This document shows, in pieces, positions 9,113-17,675 of a stretch of DNA of 64,000 nucleotides; position 1 is the first letter of the stretch; every line of letters begins with the position of its first letter. This DNA comes from Streptomyces sp. 1-11 (GTDB taxonomy: Bacteria; Actinomycetota; Actinomycetes; Streptomycetales; Streptomycetaceae), in assembly GCF_007176755.1 (NCBI RefSeq), contig NZ_BJTV01000013.1:177281-241280 (forward strand), in the 5' to 3' direction. The notes under the pieces are model-generated. The model did not search any database. It had not been told where the DNA came from and worked only from the letters and a program-made list of their open reading frames with translations. A program made the position numbers and the translations under genes.

Positions 9113-11168
9113 GCTGAGGCGCTTCGGACGGGGGAAGCTGCCGCGCGCCGCCCTGGTCGCGCTGCTCGTGCTGCCCCTGCTGTACGGCGCCCTGTACCTG
9201 TGGTCCTTCTGGGACCCCTACGGCCGGCTGGACCGCATCCCGGTGGCCCTGGTGAACGACGACAAGGGCGCCACGGCGGGCGGGAAGAAGGTCACCGCCG
9301 GCGACGACATCGTGTCCGGGCTGCGCGACAGCCGCACCTTCGAGTGGCACGAGGTGAGCGACGCCGAGGCCCGCCGGGGCGTGGAGGACGGCACCTACTA
9401 CCTGTCGCTGACCATGCCCGCCGACTTCAGCCGCCGGATAGCGTCCAGCTCCGGGGACTCCCCCGAGACGAGCGCGCTCAGGGTGCGCACCAACGACGCC
9501 AACAACTACATCGTCGGCCAGATCTCCCGGACCGTCTTCAGCGAGGTCCGCACGGCCGCGTCCACCAAGGCGTCCCGGACGTTCCTGGACCGGATCTTCA
9601 TCTCCTTCTCCGACATCCACGGCGAGACCGTGACGGCCGCCCGGGGCGCCGACCGCCTCAAGGGCGGCATCGGCAAGGCGGAGAAGGGTTCGAAGGACCT
9701 CGCGGCAGGCCTGAAGGACGCCAAGAGCGGCAGCGGCGCACTGGCCAAGGGGCTGAGGAAGCTCGACTCGGGCGCGGGCCGGCTGGAGACCGGCTCCCGG
9801 CAGGTCGCGGACGGCACCCAGACGCTCGCTGACGACGTCAACGGCGTCTACAAGCAGGCCGGACCGTTCCTGAAGGACAACGAGAAGACCATCGGGGACA
9901 CCGCCCGGCTGGTCGCCGACTCGGCCGGGACCGTCCGGCGCAACCTCGGGGTCCTGGTGAAGTCGGCCCCGGCCGCCGCCAAGGCCGCCCACGCCTCCGC
10001 CGACGTGCTGGACGAGGTCTACGCGGCGCGCTGCGAGAAGGCGGCGGTCCCCGACCCGGCCTGCCCGGACCTGAAGAAGGCCAGGCAGGCGGCGGCCGAC
10101 GTGGCCACCGTCGCCGACGACCTCAACACCCTGATCGCCGACCAGGACGGCGACCTGAAGACCATGCGGGACAACCTGGACACGCTCCAGAAGCAGGCCC
10201 AGGCCCTGGCCGAGCGCGCCCCGCACCTCTACGAGGACGTCGACGACGCCGTCAAGAAGATCAACAAGCTGAACGACGGCGCAGCCGAGGTCGCCGCCGG
10301 CGCCAAGAAGCTGCACGCCGGGATCGGCACCGCCGGCACCGGCGCGGCGAAGCTCGACAAGGGCATCGGCACCGCCGAATCGGGCGCCCAGGCGCTCAGC
10401 GGCGGCATGTACAAGCTGGTCGACGGCTCCGGCAAGCTGGCCGGCGGTCTGCACGACGGCGCGAAGAAGATCCCCGACTACGACAAGCAGGACCGCGACC
10501 AGCGCACCGGTGTGATGGCCGACCCGGTCCAGCTCGCCTCCCACGACCTGCACAAGGCGCCCAACTACGGCACCGGTTTCGCCCCGTACTTCATCCCGCT
10601 GTCCCTGTGGGTCGGCGCGATGGTGGCGTACATGCTGATCCCGCCGCTCAACCGGCGTGCCCTGGCGGCCGGTTCGCCGGCCTGGCGGATCGCGCTGGCC
10701 GGCTGGCTGCCGGTGGTCGCGGTGGGCGTGCTGCAGACGGCCGCGCTGATGGCGGTGCTGCACTGGGCGATCGGGCTGCGGATGGAGCGGGCGGCCGGCA
10801 CGGTCGGGTTCCTGTTCCTGGTGGCGGCCTGCTTCGCGGCGATCGTGCAGTGGCTGAACGCCCGGTTCGGCGCGGCCGGCCGGATCCTGGTGCTGGCGCT
10901 GCTGATGCTCCAGCTCACCTCGGCGGGCGGCACCTACCCGGTGCAGACCAGCCCGGGCTTCTTCAACGCCGTCCACCCGTTCCTGCCGATGAGCTACATC
11001 GTGGAGGCCCTGCGCCGGCTGATCACCGGCGGCGGGCTCGGCCCGGTCTGGCAGGCGTGCTGGGTGCTGGCCGCCTTCACGGCGGGCGCCGTAGCGCTGA
11101 CCGCCCTCGCGGCCCGGCGCCGCCAGGTGTGGACGCTGGACCGGCTGCACCCGGAACTGAGCCTGTGA
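9084..11168 (+). CDS. YhgE/Pip-type membrane protein
   Basis: 694 residues from ATG 9084, which overlaps the ATPase gene. One N-terminal helix (residues about 22-42) precedes a conserved VALVNDDKGA segment and a roughly 450-residue extracytoplasmic region. That region is rich in Gly-Ala-x-x-Leu repeats (KLDSGAGRLETGSRQVADG and similar) that should form long coiled or helical stalks. Five to six C-terminal helices of ABC-2 type follow. Relatives include the phage infection protein Pip and B. subtilis YhgE/YueB. Substrate and role in Streptomyces are unknown. It forms an operon with the ATPase and the TetR gene. Confidence 0.9.
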   Translation: MRTPRLAALELRRFGRGKLPRAALVALLVLPLLYGALYLWSFWDPYGRLDRIPVALVNDDKGATAGGKKVTAGDDIVSGLRDSRTFEWHEVSDAEARRGVEDGTYYLSLTMPADFSRRIASSSGDSPETSALRVRTNDANNYIVGQISRTVFSEVRTAASTKASRTFLDRIFISFSDIHGETVTAARGADRLKGGIGKAEKGSKDLAAGLKDAKSGSGALAKGLRKLDSGAGRLETGSRQVADGTQTLADDVNGVYKQAGPFLKDNEKTIGDTARLVADSAGTVRRNLGVLVKSAPAAAKAAHASADVLDEVYAARCEKAAVPDPACPDLKKARQAAADVATVADDLNTLIADQDGDLKTMRDNLDTLQKQAQALAERAPHLYEDVDDAVKKINKLNDGAAEVAAGAKKLHAGIGTAGTGAAKLDKGIGTAESGAQALSGGMYKLVDGSGKLAGGLHDGAKKIPDYDKQDRDQRTGVMADPVQLASHDLHKAPNYGTGFAPYFIPLSLWVGAMVAYMLIPPLNRRALAAGSPAWRIALAGWLPVVAVGVLQTAALMAVLHWAIGLRMERAAGTVGFLFLVAACFAAIVQWLNARFGAAGRILVLALLMLQLTSAGGTYPVQTSPGFFNAVHPFLPMSYIVEALRRLITGGGLGPVWQACWVLAAFTAGAVALTALAARRRQVWTLDRLHPELSL

Positions 11169-11215
11169 TCCCCGCACGGCCCCCGCACGCGCGCGCACCT
11201 GTGAGAATCGGGGCC

Positions 11216-11845
11216 ATGGAAAGCAGCAGCGCCACGTCCGGCGGCAGCACCCGCCGCGAGGCCACCCGGCAGAAGCTCTACGAGGCGGCCGTCACGCTCA
11301 TCGCCGAGCAGGGCTTCTCCGCCACCACCGTGGACGAGATCGCCGAGCGGGCGGGGGTCGCGAAGGGCACGGTCTACTACAACTTCGCGAGCAAGTCGGT
11401 CCTCTTCGAGGAGCTGCTGCGGCACGGCGTGGGCCTGCTCACCGCGTCCCTCAGGGAGGCGGCCGAGCGGACCGCCGCCGAGGGCGGCGGCAAGGTGGAC
11501 GCGCTGGACGCGATGGTCCGCGCGGGCCTGGTCTTCATCGACCGCTACCCGGCCTTCACCCAGCTCTACGTGGCCGAGCTGTGGCGCACCAACCGCGCCT
11601 GGCAGTCCACGCTGATGGTGGTCCGGCAGGAGGCCGTCGCCGTCGTGGAGGGGGTGCTGCGCGAGGGCGTGGCGGCCGGCGAGTTCAGCGACGAGATCGA
11701 CGTCCAGCTCACGGCGGCCGCGCTGGTCGGCATGGTGCTGGTGGCCGCCCTGGACTGGAAGTCGTTCCAGCCCGAGCGCTCCCTGGACGACGTCCACGCG
11801 GCCCTGTCCCGGCTGCTGCAGGGGCGGGTGAGCGGGAAGGGCTGA
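11216..11845 (+). CDS. TetR-family transcriptional regulator
   Basis: 209 residues. The N-terminal helix-turn-helix is seen at about residues 14-60 (IAEQGFSATTVDEIAERAGVAKGTVYYNFASK), followed by a variable ligand-binding helical domain. The gene starts 47 bp after the YhgE/Pip gene. ATG 11216 was taken. A GTG five codons upstream (11201) is possible. It most likely represses its own operon through the palindrome at 8163-8176. Export or stress response controlled by an unknown ligand is an inference. Confidence 0.9.
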   Translation: MESSSATSGGSTRREATRQKLYEAAVTLIAEQGFSATTVDEIAERAGVAKGTVYYNFASKSVLFEELLRHGVGLLTASLREAAERTAAEGGGKVDALDAMVRAGLVFIDRYPAFTQLYVAELWRTNRAWQSTLMVVRQEAVAVVEGVLREGVAAGEFSDEIDVQLTAAALVGMVLVAALDWKSFQPERSLDDVHAALSRLLQGRVSGKG

Positions 11846-11854
11846 GCCGCCGCC

Positions 11855-11907
11855 GGAAGCACGGAGAAGGCGCCGCCCCCTTGCCGGGCCGGCGCCTTCC
11901 CGCTTCC
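11855..11907 (+). terminator. hairpin after the TetR gene
   Basis: GAAGGCGCCG at 11866-11875 pairs with CGGCGCCTTC at 11890-11899. An outer pair, GGAAGC (11855) with GCTTCC (11902), extends the stem. It lies 10-60 bp after the TetR stop. The remaining gap to 12196 holds no gene, only the MacR-like box and promoter listed separately. Confidence 0.75.
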
Positions 11908-12142
11908 CCCGTACGCCCCCGTGCCTCACCCGTACGGTTCTCCCCCGATGGTCCCCCGTGGTGGTCCGCCGCGGGTCCCCCGTGCCTCGCTTCCGCCGAC
12001 GGATCGGCGGAAGGAGCGGCCAGGGCGCGGGCGCCGTTCCGCCGCCCCGTGCCGGCGGTACCGGTCCGCGCCCCCTGCCGTGCCTCCACTCTCCCGTCTC
12101 CGGCGGCCGCGGCCCATCCGCGCGCGTACTCATCCGGCCGTC

Positions 12143-12158
12143 TGAGTACGGATACTCA
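12143..12158. promoter_or_regulatory. MacR-like box
   Basis: TGAGTAC-GG-ATACTCA matches the MacR consensus (two 7-bp inverted repeats, TGAGTACnnGTACTCA, recalled from S. coelicolor work) at 13 of 14 defined positions. A further half-site GTACTCA lies at 12126-12132. The centre is about 64 bp before the predicted transcription start of the DUF4126 gene, a position suited to activation. The macRS genes are in this window at 31.7-33.6 kb. Confidence 0.7.
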
Positions 12159-12201
12159 GTACCGGGTTGCGCGGGCCCGGGACGGCGGGCCGCCGGATGG
12201 C

Positions 12202-12207
12202 TACCAT
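12202..12207 (+). promoter_or_regulatory. -10 box of a leaderless promoter for the DUF4126 gene
   Basis: TACCAT is followed by exactly seven bases and then GTG at 12215, so transcription should begin at or next to the start codon. The same TAnnnT-N7-start layout recurs at several genes in this window. Confidence 0.55.
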
Positions 12208-12214
12208 CCTTCGG

Positions 12215-12829
12215 GTGTCGGTACTCCCCCTCGTGTTCACCAGCGGCTGGGCCAGCGGCGTCAACGCCTACGCGGTGGTGCTGCTGCTCGGCGTGTTCGG
12301 CCGGACCGGGCTGAGCGACGACGTCCCGCAGACGCTGCAGCGTCCCGAGGTGCTGATCGTGGCGGCCGTGCTGTTCCTGTGCGAGGCGGTGGCGGACAAG
12401 ATCCCCTACGTCGACTCGGTGTGGGACACCGCGCACACCGTCGTGCGGCCGCTCGCGGGCGCCTGGGTCGGGGCGCTGCTGGCCGGGCAGAGCGGTTCGC
12501 TGCCGGACGTGGCGGCCGGGCTGCTCGGCGGCTCGACGGCACTGGCCAGCCACGGCGTGAAGGCCGGCACCAGGATGGCGGTCAACTCCTCACCCGAGCC
12601 GTTCAGCAACTTCGTGCTGAGCGTCGCCGAGGACCTGGGGGTCGCCGGCGTCGTGTCGTTCGCGATGTTCCATCCCGTGGCGGCCGCCGTCGTCGCGGCG
12701 GTGCTGCTGGCCGGCGGGCTGGTCACGCTGTGGTTCCTGGTCTCCCGCATCCGGCGCTTCCTGCGGCGCCGGACCCGGCGGCGCGAGGAGCGGCGGCTCG
12801 CCTCCCGGGTGCCCGGACCGCCGGGCTGA
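12215..12829 (+). CDS. DUF4126 membrane protein
   Basis: 204 residues from GTG 12215, chosen because the -10 box TACCAT places the transcript start there. An in-frame ATG at 12197 would add six residues but overlaps that box. It has about five hydrophobic segments, a conserved FTSGWASGVNAYAVVLLLG N-terminal motif, GSTALASHGVKAGTR in the middle and a strongly basic C-terminus. DUF4126 function is unknown. The MacR-like box upstream suggests control by the MacRS two-component system encoded 20 kb away. Confidence 0.85.
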   Translation: MSVLPLVFTSGWASGVNAYAVVLLLGVFGRTGLSDDVPQTLQRPEVLIVAAVLFLCEAVADKIPYVDSVWDTAHTVVRPLAGAWVGALLAGQSGSLPDVAAGLLGGSTALASHGVKAGTRMAVNSSPEPFSNFVLSVAEDLGVAGVVSFAMFHPVAAAVVAAVLLAGGLVTLWFLVSRIRRFLRRRTRRREERRLASRVPGPPG

Positions 12830-12886
12830 CCCGGTTCGCACCGCCCGTCGGCCGGACCGCCGGCAGCGGTGGATAAAGTCGCGGTC

Positions 12887-14401
12887 ATGGCACGGATTGC
12901 GGTGATCGGCGCCGGGATGGGCGCGATGGCGGCCGCTGCCCGGCTGGCCGTCGCGGGCCACCGGGTGGCGGTGTACGAGCGTAGTGAGACCTACGGCGGA
13001 GCGGTGCGCCGCTTCGAGCGGGACGGGTTCGCCTTCGACACGGGACCGGGGCTGCTGCCGCTGCCCGCCGTGTACCGGGATCTGTTCGTCAAGACCGGCA
13101 AGGAGCCGCTGGAGGACGTCGTCGAGCTGGTCCAGGTCGACCCGTCCGCGCGGCACGTGTTCGCGGACGGCACCGAGGTGGCCCTGCCGAACGCCTCCCG
13201 CGCCGGTGTGGTCGCGGCCCTGGACGAGGCGCTGGGCGCGGGGGCCGGGCAGCGCTGGGGGGACTTCCTGGTGCGGGCCCGGGAGGCGTGGGACCGCACC
13301 CGGCGGCCGCTGCTGGAGGAGCCGCTGTGGCCGAACTGGCAGGTGCTGGCCGAACGTGAGCCGTATCCGTCGGTCCCGCACAAGCGGCTGCTGCGCACCC
13401 GCCGGGCGGCCACCCTGGCCGAGATCGGCGCCTGGGAGCTGCGCGACGAGCGTCTGGCGGCCCTCCTGGAGAGCCATGTGCTCGGATACGGCCTCGACCC
13501 CCGGACCGCCCCGGCGAGCGCGGCCGTGCTGCCGTACATGGAGCACGCCTTCGGCACCTGGTACGTGCGCGGGGGCATCCGGGAGCTGGCGCGGGCGGTG
13601 TACGAGCGGTGCCTGAAGCGGCGAGTGGAGTTCCGCTTCGGCGCCGAGGTGACCGGGGTCCTGCGGGAGGACGGCCGGGCGGCGGGGATCGAGCTCGCCG
13701 ACGGTTCGCTGGTGGAGGCGGACCACGTGGTGGCGGACGTGGACCCGGCGCGGCTGCGGGCCCTGACGGAGCATCCGCTGGACGCGGACGGGGACGTGCG
13801 GCCCGGTGATCCGGTCCTGCCCACGCCCGGACGGTTCACGGCCCTGCTGGCCCTGCGGGGCGGCCGGGAACCCGGAGCCGTCCACCGCACGGTCGTCCAC
13901 GCCCCGGACGCCCAGAGCGAGCTGGACTTCCTGGCCTCGCCCGGCGGCGACCGGCCGGTGTGTCCCACGGTGACCGTGCTGCGCCCCGACGACCCCGCGC
14001 TCGCACCGGACGGCGCGCACGAGTCCGTGGTGGTGTCCGCCGTGGTGTCGGCCGAGGCCGCCTGGGAGGACGCGGGCACGGTCCGGTCCTACACCGACTT
14101 CCTGGTCGAAGCCGCCGAGCGCGCGGTGCCCGGGCTGCGGGAGCGGCTGCTCTGGCACGAGGTGCGCACCCCCGTGCACACGGAGCGGGAGACGGGCGCC
14201 CGGTCCGGGGCGGTGCCCGCTCCCGCGCTCGCCGCGGGCGGGGGCCGTTTTCTGCACCCGGCGAACACCACGCGGCTGCCCGGGCTGTACCGGGTGGGCG
14301 GCTGGTCCCACCCCGGCGGCGGGCTGCCGCACGCCGGGATGTCGGGGGCGCTGGTGGCCGGGCTGATCGTGGAGGGACCGGAGTTCCGCGGCTCCCGGTG
14401 A
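12887..14401 (+). CDS. phytoene dehydrogenase-like FAD-dependent oxidoreductase
   Basis: 504 residues. The N-terminal dinucleotide fold reads VIGAGMGAMAAAARLAVAGHRV, with a YGGAVRRFERDGFAFDTGP segment typical of the carotenoid-desaturase/NAD(P)-binding Rossmann family. A C-terminal FAD motif, LYRVGGWSHPGGGLPHAGMSGALVA, completes the family signature. ATG 12887 is preceded by TAAAGT and seven bases, so the mRNA is probably leaderless. No carotenoid genes are adjacent, so the substrate is open. The stop codon sits in the loop of a strong hairpin. Confidence 0.87.
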   Translation: MARIAVIGAGMGAMAAAARLAVAGHRVAVYERSETYGGAVRRFERDGFAFDTGPGLLPLPAVYRDLFVKTGKEPLEDVVELVQVDPSARHVFADGTEVALPNASRAGVVAALDEALGAGAGQRWGDFLVRAREAWDRTRRPLLEEPLWPNWQVLAEREPYPSVPHKRLLRTRRAATLAEIGAWELRDERLAALLESHVLGYGLDPRTAPASAAVLPYMEHAFGTWYVRGGIRELARAVYERCLKRRVEFRFGAEVTGVLREDGRAAGIELADGSLVEADHVVADVDPARLRALTEHPLDADGDVRPGDPVLPTPGRFTALLALRGGREPGAVHRTVVHAPDAQSELDFLASPGGDRPVCPTVTVLRPDDPALAPDGAHESVVVSAVVSAEAAWEDAGTVRSYTDFLVEAAERAVPGLRERLLWHEVRTPVHTERETGARSGAVPAPALAAGGGRFLHPANTTRLPGLYRVGGWSHPGGGLPHAGMSGALVAGLIVEGPEFRGSR

Positions 14402-14415
14402 GCCGGGAGCCGCGG
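14386..14415. terminator. 13-bp perfect hairpin between convergent genes
   Basis: CCGCGGCTCCCGG (14386-14398) pairs with CCGGGAGCCGCGG (14403-14415), loop TGAG. The loop contains the TGA stop of the phytoene-dehydrogenase-like gene, so the stem starts within that reading frame. The opposite-strand gene ends at 14418. It is likely to terminate both. Confidence 0.85.
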
Positions 14416-14417
14416 CC

Positions 14418-15329
14418 TCAGAAGCGGTACTGCTCGTCGTACCCGGCGCCGTGCTGCTGCCCGTCGCCCTGGTACGGGTACGGCTGCTCCTGCGGGAGTT
14501 CGCCGCCGTGGCTCTCGTCGCTGCGCTGCTGCGGCACCCAGACCCCGCCGGCCGGGGTCTCGCCGTAGCCGCCGCCGGCGTACGGGTCCTGACCGTAGCC
14601 CTGTTGCCCGTACTGCTGCTGGCCGTAGCCGGCGTCGTAGGAGGCGTCGCCGTAGCCCTGGGCGCCGACGTAGGGGTCGGAGTAGTTGGCGTATCCCTGC
14701 TGGCCGCCCTGGTCGTAGCCGTAGTCCTGCTGGCCGTATCCCGCGTAGCCGTAGGCGTAGTTCTGGTCGGCGCCCTGGGCCTGGGCGGCGCCCGCGTAGG
14801 CGGTGTCGCCGTAGATGCCGTAGGAGCCGGTGTCGTCCGGGAGGGGCTGGGGCTCGTAGACGGTGCCCGCCCCGTCGGCGGACGGCTCGGCGGAGCGGGC
14901 CGGGGTGAAGACGTCGTCGTGGTCGTACTCGTCGGCGTGGGCGGGCTGTTCGTGGCCGTAGCCGGCGTCGTCGTGACCCCCGCCCGCCTCCGGGCCGGAG
15001 ACCTCGAGCGTCGGTTCCCGGCGCTCGGCCCTGCCGCGGCGGCGCTTGCTGCCGCCGCTCTCCGGCTCGTCCTCGGGGCGCTTGACCGCCCAGCCGGAGG
15101 CGAAGCCGCGCCGGAAGGACAGCGTGACGTAGGTCTGGCCGAGCGCGAAGGCGATCGCGCCCGCGCCGATGACGACGACCGACGGCATCAGCACACCGAC
15201 GACGACACCGAGGAAGCCGGCGAAGGCGAGCAGCCGCCAGCGCAGCCGCGCCTTGTACTGCAGCAGCACCTCGCCCAGCAGCCACAGTGCGACGACGCCG
15301 AACGCGATGTAGAGGACCGTCCAGCCCAT
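14418..15329 (-). CDS. membrane protein with Tyr/Gly/Gln-rich low-complexity tail
   Basis: 303 residues from ATG 15329 with GAGAGGGG upstream. Two to three hydrophobic helices lie in residues 1-75, followed by a short basic stretch (KRRRGRAERR). A roughly 190-residue acidic then Tyr/Gly/Gln/Ala-rich tail has repeats such as YGQQ, GYG and DPY. The composition resembles prion-like, phase-separating segments, although no such activity is known for it. Orthologues keep this place next to metF in Streptomyces. No enzyme domain is seen. Confidence 0.8.
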   Translation of the reverse strand: MGWTVLYIAFGVVALWLLGEVLLQYKARLRWRLLAFAGFLGVVVGVLMPSVVVIGAGAIAFALGQTYVTLSFRRGFASGWAVKRPEDEPESGGSKRRRGRAERREPTLEVSGPEAGGGHDDAGYGHEQPAHADEYDHDDVFTPARSAEPSADGAGTVYEPQPLPDDTGSYGIYGDTAYAGAAQAQGADQNYAYGYAGYGQQDYGYDQGGQQGYANYSDPYVGAQGYGDASYDAGYGQQQYGQQGYGQDPYAGGGYGETPAGGVWVPQQRSDESHGGELPQEQPYPYQGDGQQHGAGYDEQYRF

Positions 15330-15385
15330 GTACGCCCCTCTCCCAGTGGCCGCTACGCAGTGTGTCGTATCGCGGTGCGGCCGGT

Positions 15386-16309
15386 CTAGGCCTGCGGGGG
15401 GTGGTGCAGGCCCAGGTTCTCGTAGATTTCCAGGGTCGCCGTGGAGTTGTTGAGCGTGATGAAGTGCAGTCCGGGCACTCCCTCGGCCAGCAGCCGCGCG
15501 CAGAACTCCGTGGCGAAGTCGATACCGATGGAGCGTACCGCCGCCGGATCGTCCTTCGCTGTGAGGATGCGCTCTTTCAGGGCGTCCGGGAACAGCGCGG
15601 TGCTGAGCTTGGGCACCCGTTCCAGCATCCGCACGCTGGTGACCGGCAGGATCTCCGGGATGACCGGGGTCTCGCAGCCCGCGGCCGCCACCCGGTCGCG
15701 CAGCCGCAGATACGACTCCGGCTGGAAGAACATCTGTGTGATGGCGTAGTCGGCGCCCGCCCGGCACTTGTCGACGAAGTGGCGGACGTCGGTGTCCCAG
15801 TCGGCGGAGCGCGGGTGCATCTCGGGGAACGCGGCGACGCCGACGCAGAAGTCACCCGACTCCTTGATGAGCCGGACGAGTTCGGCCGCGTACGTCAGGC
15901 CCTGGGGGTGCGGGACCCACTCGCCCATCGGGTCGCCGGCCGGATCGCCGCGCACGGCCAGCATGTTGCGGATGCCGGCGTCCGCGTACTGGCCGATGAT
16001 GTTGCGCAGCTCGGCGACGGAGTGGTCGACCGCGGTGAGGTGGGCGACCGGCGTGAGCGTCGTGTCCACGACGATCTGCTGGGTCTCCCGGACCGTGGTC
16101 GTGCGGGTGGTGCCGCCGGCGCCGTAGGTGACGGACACGAAGTCCGGCGCCACCGCCTCGACCCGGCGCAGCGCGTTCCACAGGTTCCGCTCGCCCTGGG
16201 GCGTCTTCGGCGCGTAGAACTCGAACGAGTACGTCGTCTTGCCGGCGGCGAGGATGTCACGCACAGTGCGTGCGCGATCGGTCCTGGTCGATGCGGTTCC
16301 TAGGGCCAT
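15386..16309 (-). CDS. metF: 5,10-methylenetetrahydrofolate reductase
   Basis: 307 residues, the standard MetF length. Family landmarks are SFEFYAPKTPQGERNLW near the N-terminus (catalytic Glu), DFVSVTYGAGGTTR, NMLAVRGDPAGDP and a C-terminal PGLHFITLNNS. MetF uses a flavin to reduce methylene-THF to methyl-THF, which feeds methionine synthesis. The gene stands alone with 170 bp to thiE. A MetF-like protein also sits at this place in M. tuberculosis (Rv2172c). Confidence 0.96.
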   Translation of the reverse strand: MALGTASTRTDRARTVRDILAAGKTTYSFEFYAPKTPQGERNLWNALRRVEAVAPDFVSVTYGAGGTTRTTTVRETQQIVVDTTLTPVAHLTAVDHSVAELRNIIGQYADAGIRNMLAVRGDPAGDPMGEWVPHPQGLTYAAELVRLIKESGDFCVGVAAFPEMHPRSADWDTDVRHFVDKCRAGADYAITQMFFQPESYLRLRDRVAAAGCETPVIPEILPVTSVRMLERVPKLSTALFPDALKERILTAKDDPAAVRSIGIDFATEFCARLLAEGVPGLHFITLNNSTATLEIYENLGLHHPPQA

Positions 16310-16480
16310 ACCCGCAGGTTAGTCAGGGGTGGGCGGTCCCCCAACCGCACGCCGGTCATTTGCCCGATTTGCCGCTTCCTCGTCCACCCCTTGGACAGTG
16401 ATCCGGACAGCGCGGCCGATCACGCCCCGCCGGCGGCGCCGTCGCTCGCGCGGCCAGGGCCTGTCTGCCGAGCCCTGGCC

Positions 16481-17128
16481 CTAGCCCTGCCGCAGCCGCT
16501 TGGCGAACCGGGCCGCGGCCTCGCCCGGGTCGTCGGCCTCGGTGATCGCGCGGACCACGACCACCCGGCGGGCGCCCGCGTCCAGCACCTGCTCCAGATT
16601 GCCTAGGTCGATCCCGCCGATGGCGAACCAGGGGCGGTCGGTGCCCAGGCCCGCGGTGTACCGCACCAGGCCGAGGCCGGGGGCGGGGCGGCCGGGCTTG
16701 GTCGGGGTGGGCCAGCACGGGCCCGTGCAGAAGTAGTCCACGCCCGGCTGGACGGCGGCCGCGGCGGCCTCGGACTCGGTGTGGGTGGAACGGCCGATCA
16801 GCACGCCGTCGCCGAGGACGGCGCGGGCGGCGGGTACGGGCAGGTCGCCCTGGCCCAGGTGGAGCACGTCGGCGCGGGCGGCGTGGGCGACGTCGGCCCG
16901 GTCGTTGACCGCGAGCAGCCTGCCGTGCCGGGCGCAGGCGTCGGCGAGGACCTGGAGGTGCTCCAGTTCCTCGGCGGCCTCCATACCCTTGTCGCGCAGC
17001 TGCACGACGTCGACACCGCCCGCCAGGACCGCGTCCAGGAACTCGGCGAGGTCACCCTGCCGTCTGCGGGCGTCCGTGCAGAGGTACAGGCGGGCGTCGG
17101 CGAGCCTGTCGCGGGCGGTGTCGGTCAT
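16481..17128 (-). CDS. thiE: thiamine-phosphate synthase
   Basis: 215 residues from ATG 17128. TIM-barrel ThiE signatures are DVVQLRDKGME, LAVNDRADVAHAARADVLHLGQGDLP and FAIGGIDLGNLEQVLDAGA. The enzyme joins the thiazole phosphate and HMP-pyrophosphate halves to thiamine monophosphate. It is divergent from, and 2.3 kb away from, the thiOSG operon. No riboswitch is seen directly upstream of thiE itself. An in-frame start 13 codons upstream has no better ribosome site. Confidence 0.95.
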   Translation of the reverse strand: MTDTARDRLADARLYLCTDARRRQGDLAEFLDAVLAGGVDVVQLRDKGMEAAEELEHLQVLADACARHGRLLAVNDRADVAHAARADVLHLGQGDLPVPAARAVLGDGVLIGRSTHTESEAAAAAVQPGVDYFCTGPCWPTPTKPGRPAPGLGLVRYTAGLGTDRPWFAIGGIDLGNLEQVLDAGARRVVVVRAITEADDPGEAAARFAKRLRQG

Positions 17129-17219
17129 GCGTGGGTCCCCCCGTGGTCGGTGTCCATGGGCGTGCAAAGAGGTGGCGTACGGGCCGGAGCCGGTACGCCA
17201 CCGCGCGGTGCGGGTCGGT

Positions 17220-17585
17220 TCAGACGGCGAGCGCCTGGGCGCGCCGCTTCACCTCCGTGCCGCGATTCTCGCTCAGTGCCTGCGCGGGGGTGCCGGGCAG
17301 GGTCGGGTCGGGGGTGAACAGCCATTCGATCATTTCTTCGACCGTGAAGCCGTCGTCCCGCAGGAGCGTCAGGGTGCCGGACAGGCCCTTGACGACCTTG
17401 TCCCCGTCGATGAAGGCGGCGGGGACGTGCAGCGCCCGGTTCTCACCTCGGCGCACGGCGATGAGCTGGCCGTCCTTGACCAGCTGCCGCACACGCGTCA
17501 CCTCGACGCCGAACTGTTCGGCGATGTCGGGGAGGGTGAGCCAGGCGGGGACGAGAGCATCGATCTTTGCGTCAATCTCGGTCAC
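17220..17585 (-). CDS. Rv2175c-like DNA-binding protein
   Basis: 121 residues from GTG 17585 (another GTG at 17609 would add eight). It has an N-terminal winged helix-turn-helix (WLTLPDIAEQFGVEVTRVRQLVKDGQLIAVRRG) and a C-terminal helical domain with DDGFTVEEMIEWLF. It resembles M. tuberculosis Rv2175c, a DNA-binding protein phosphorylated by the kinase PknL encoded beside it. Here a PASTA kinase lies 4 kb away at 21753, which keeps the pair in one neighbourhood. Target DNA is unknown. Confidence 0.82.
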   Translation of the reverse strand: MTEIDAKIDALVPAWLTLPDIAEQFGVEVTRVRQLVKDGQLIAVRRGENRALHVPAAFIDGDKVVKGLSGTLTLLRDDGFTVEEMIEWLFTPDPTLPGTPAQALSENRGTEVKRRAQALAV

Positions 17586-17675
17586 GGGATCTAGCCTGCC
17601 ATCCGCCACCGACAGTCGGAAGCCAGGCCGGTCCGCGCGGGGGACGCAATGCCGCCGGAGCCGGTCGGAAAGACC

